This document shows positions 63,594-64,000 of a stretch of DNA of 64,000 nucleotides, in pieces. The position numbers and the translations under genes were made by a program. The DNA comes from Paenibacillus albicereus (GTDB lineage: Bacteria; Bacillota; Bacilli; Paenibacillales; Paenibacillaceae), in contig NZ_CP051428.1 in the NCBI RefSeq assembly GCF_012676905.1, forward strand, positions 221,001-285,000. Direction: 5' to 3'. The notes under the pieces are model-generated. The model was not told the origin of the DNA and did not search any database. It was given only the letters and a program-made list of their open reading frames with translations. Each line of letters starts with the position of its first letter. Position 1 is the first letter of the stretch.

Positions 63594-63853
63594 AGTGGAT
63601 TTGGCTCAGCATGCTCAGCCTCTCGTCCATTTTGCTGGTCCTTACGCTTCTGCGGGCGAAGCTGTCTTGGTCGTGGTTCAGTCGTTTCGCCCTCCACTTG
63701 ACGGCGGCAGCGGCAGGGTTGTATTTGTTGAATGGCTCCGGACTTCTTCCCGGCGCGGAGATTCCGCTCAATCCGGCCACGATCGCAACTGCCGTCGTCC
63801 TTGGTCTTCCCGGCGTCGCCGTCATGGCCGGCATTCAAGCCGTCGTTCTCTGA
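63590..63853 (+). CDS. bofA: Pro-sigma-K processing inhibitor BofA
   Basis: The 87-residue membrane protein has two or three hydrophobic segments (IWLSMLSLSSILLVLTLLR, FALHLTAAAAGLYLLN and a C-terminal IATAVVLGLPGVAVMAGIQA). The C-terminal GLPGVAVMAGIQAVV is the conserved BofA signature. It inhibits the SpoIVFB protease during sporulation. The ATG overlaps the yaaL stop by two bases, and GAGGGGG lies upstream. Confidence 0.92.
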   Translation: MKWIWLSMLSLSSILLVLTLLRAKLSWSWFSRFALHLTAAAAGLYLLNGSGLLPGAEIPLNPATIATAVVLGLPGVAVMAGIQAVVL

Positions 63854-63856
63854 GGC

Positions 63857-63877
63857 AGCCCCGTTGGGGGCTCTTTT
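63857..63877 (+). terminator. Rho-independent terminator of bofA
   Basis: AGCCCC-GTT-GGGGGCT with TTTT follows within four bases of the bofA stop. Confidence 0.8.
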
Positions 63878-63926
63878 CGTTTCTGGGGTTGCTTAAAAAG
63901 AAATCCAAAAAAGTTTTAAAAAACAC

Positions 63927-63956
63927 TTGCATCGATCTGGGCGGGCGTGTTATATT
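63927..63956 (+). promoter_or_regulatory. Strong promoter with A-rich UP-like element, probable rRNA operon promoter
   Basis: TTGCAT (63927-63932), an 18-base spacer and TATATT (63951-63956) are preceded by A-rich tracts (63895-63923) like an UP element. The sequence then runs into GCCGCTGAGAGGCGG. In B. subtilis an rRNA operon follows bofA. The rRNA itself would lie outside the window, so this is an inference from position and promoter type. Confidence 0.6.
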
Positions 63957-64000
63957 ATCCAAGTCGCCGCTGAGAGGCGGGGCGGAAACAAAGCGAATTT

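Overview
The window reads as chromosomal DNA from a high-G+C, endospore-forming member of the Paenibacillaceae (Paenibacillus/Cohnella type). Evidence is the sporulation and Firmicutes core genes (spo0F, bofA, rpoE delta, a YhcN/YlaJ-like lipoprotein, ywhD), the long Bacillus-type SRP RNA, many TTG/GTG starts with strong AGGAGG sites, copper-amine-oxidase 'stalk' domains on exported proteins, and large secreted polysaccharide hydrolases. Nearly all ordinary genes are intact. Because of the high G+C, long spurious antisense reading frames are common, and several starts had to be moved inward to fit ribosome binding sites.

Layout. (1) 1-13.2 kb is an iron/siderophore region: two FecCD permease pairs, two substrate-binding proteins, a tandem two-domain esterase, a Btr-like AraC regulator with a binding-protein domain and an iron-type lipoprotein. 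Four 15-bp 7-1-7 Fur boxes were found (195, 5492, 11328, 13148). No ABC ATPase for these permeases is present. (2) 13.3-15.8 kb has a 3'-5' exonuclease, two different minisatellite arrays and exonuclease III. (3) 15.9-21.1 kb is one tightly overlapping operon: alkaline phosphatase, OB-like lipoprotein, ABC ATPase, FtsX-type permease. (4) 21.2-29.4 kb carries cell-wall and housekeeping genes: an M15 peptidase, photolyase, an NlpC/P60 hydrolase behind a ydaO-type c-di-AMP riboswitch, a membrane protein, an M1 peptidase, YwhD and a GNAT. (5) 30-38.5 kb is accessory surface/polysaccharide content: a GHL10 hydrolase, a 1154-residue GH87 alpha-1,3-glucanase with a cre site, and a small beta-rich protein followed by two glycosyltransferases. 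(6) 38.6-45.3 kb has an AarF/UbiB kinase, a phasin-like protein, a class A PBP and speE-speB. (7) 45.4-64 kb is the conserved core: ywiB-argS, a subtilase, rpoE, pyrG, spo0F, murA(Z), rho, a radical SAM gene, rpmE, a lipoprotein, the SRP RNA, dnaX, ybaB, recR, yaaL, bofA, then what looks like an rRNA operon promoter at the right edge.

How the parts work together. The Fur boxes, Btr-like activator, binding proteins, permeases and esterase form a siderophore uptake-and-release pathway that presumably borrows an ATPase encoded elsewhere. speE/speB provide polyamine synthesis. rpoE, pyrG, rho, rpmE and the dnaX-recR group are information-processing genes in an order close to Bacillus subtilis.

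The most interesting signals are: a roughly 330-residue Ala-rich tail on Rho; a probable AUC start codon for ywiB forced by a promoter that contains the only upstream ATG; a pyrG leader with the GGGC start and C/T-rich terminator arm expected for CTP-sensitive reiterative attenuation; a c-di-AMP riboswitch whose P1 stem overlaps the Shine-Dalgarno; an uncharacterised radical SAM protein between rho and rpmE; a phosphatase-ABC operon; and long structured leaders ahead of speE and murA. I did not find a defence island, CRISPR array, integrase or intact insertion sequence.
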